Assembly: GCA_938002665.1 (NCBI GenBank)
Contig: CALLAE010000038.1
Location: 23,173-87,172, forward strand
Direction: 5' to 3'
DNA: 64,000 nt
Origin: an uncultured Saprospiraceae bacterium
GTDB lineage: Bacteria > Bacteroidota > Bacteroidia > Chitinophagales > Saprospiraceae
The notes below the pieces were generated by a model. That model saw only the letters and a list, made by a program, of their open reading frames with translations. It was not told the DNA's origin and searched no databases. Positions 63,479 to 64,000 of this stretch are shown here, piece by piece. Numbering within the stretch: position 1 is the stretch's first letter; each line of letters opens with the position of its first letter. Both the position numbers and the translations under genes were made by a program.

Positions 63479-63525
63479 TTCCCTCTTGTCTGAAACAGGA
63501 TTTTTAAGATTAAAGGATTTGCATG
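63479..63525 (+). repeat. Composite intergenic repeat, copy C (module 1 only)
   Basis: TTGTCTGAAACAGGATTTTT, AAGATTAAAGGATTTGCATG; breaks off at GCATG, where coding sequence of a truncated minus-strand gene begins. Module 2 is missing. Confidence 0.75.
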
Positions 63526-63887
63526 TCCTGACTGCCAGGATAACCAAAGTCACAATCCCCAAACCACCATTCATCAAAGAAAAAACCAGGATTGATACTA
63601 TCACCATTAGGCATTTGTTCATGAACTCTATTCGCCACGGCACAACCATTGGTATAGAAAAGTAGCTGACCTTCTTTATCACAGATAGAGGCATTATTTT
63701 GGTCATACATTAATCCACCTTGTCTAACTCCGGCAGTGAGCGGCCTTTTATTAAAATCTATTTCTATCGCTTGGACTCCAGGCTCAGGGTCCAAATCTAA
63801 CCCAAAGGGCCAATAGTAATCCTGTTTCGATTGACAGTTCATTGTGATAGTCAATAAAGAGAATGTAAGTGTATAGAGTATTTTCAT
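63510..63887 (-). pseudogene. Secreted protein gene truncated at its 3' end by a repeat
   Basis: Seen: 125 codons from ATG 63887 (an earlier in-frame start lacks a signal; this one opens MKILYTLTFSLLTITMNC). The body reads QNNASICDKEGQLLFYTNGC, AVANRVHEQMPNGDSINPGF and GDCDFGYPGSQDM, then the last codons (QIL, stop) come from repeat copy C. Family knowledge: this is the N-terminal part of large secreted Bacteroidota proteins that continue with QDMLIL..P..., a beta-propeller-like body and often a T9SS tail. Inferred: the body was lost when the repeat block formed. A short intact protein is the alternative. Confidence 0.65.
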
Positions 63888-64000
63888 GGTGCGAAGGTTA
63901 TAAAATGGAAGCTGTCTTCCCAAAAATAAAGATTCTTGACTGAATAATGCTAAGCGAATTGGGAATTTACCTTTTGGAATTTCCTTCCTTCCCACTCTTG

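Noticed and set aside
63101..63525. CRISPR-like array
   Set aside because: Only three copies, the units start 219 and 159 nt apart, the third is partial, repeats diverge, spacers are unequal and repetitive, and no cas gene is near.

Overview
The window looks like part of a Bacteroidota chromosome, probably from the Saprospiria/Cytophagia side. Evidence: type IX secretion (T9SS) features (a PorV-like barrel, a SprB-repeat protein with a gliding-type C-terminal domain, a PorP/SprF-like partner), a short RpoD of about 288 residues beginning MRQLKIT, TAnnTTTG-type -7 boxes upstream of rpsO, rpsT, rpoD and glpD, the long NagB/PIG-L fusion, DUF3276, and many lipoproteins starting with a signal peptide and Cys. 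No rRNA, tRNA, CRISPR array, prophage or complete insertion sequence was seen. Genus-level placement is not possible from this alone.

Layout. 1-8.6 kb: a minus-strand run of secreted, heme-binding sugar-oxidation proteins (three CxxCH proteins, a ThuA/sugar-dehydrogenase/PKD/cytochrome/CBM fusion and an SGNH esterase) facing a plus-strand DUF1080 lipoprotein; followed by the relic of an FG-GAP/VCBS gene and the NagB/PIG-L amino-sugar enzyme. 11.3-20.3 kb: glycerol use (glpK operon and, separately, glpD), a DbpA-type helicase, and a soft accessory strip (16.6-18.6 kb) with orphan genes and a decayed polysaccharide deacetylase. 20.4-31.6 kb: holA, a PorV-like protein, a LON-domain protein, SppA, and a giant T9SS cargo protein with a SprF-like partner that lacks a normal start codon. 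31.6-35.7 kb: PlsC, MsrB/MsrA, an HhH/OmpA-like pair and an orphan lipoprotein. 35.9-40.7 kb: ComEC, a three-HhH ComEA-like protein, and an MsbA-type exporter. 40.8-47.1 kb: DUF3276, a CDGSH protein, orphan envelope genes, rpoD, pnp and rpsO. 47.2-54.5 kb: envelope biogenesis (GT-C protein, LptD, amidase, MlaD-type protein) and rpsT. 54.7-63 kb: sucA, a TMTC-like glycosyltransferase, dprA, alkaline phosphatase and tag. 63.1-64 kb: a three-copy composite repeat with a REP-like hairpin that ends inside a truncated secreted-protein gene.

How it fits together. Most genes are ordinary housekeeping or envelope genes. The left-hand cluster reads as one periplasmic/outer-surface sugar-oxidising module with its own cytochromes. 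The two comE-like genes and dprA together indicate capacity for natural DNA uptake. The T9SS components and cargo indicate surface display. Three decayed genes (8.6, 18.3 and 63.5 kb) mark the places where the region has been turning over. No clear undescribed defence or mobile system was found; the most distinctive signals are the heme/sugar fusion cluster, the start-less SprF-like gene, and the repeat that caps a broken gene.
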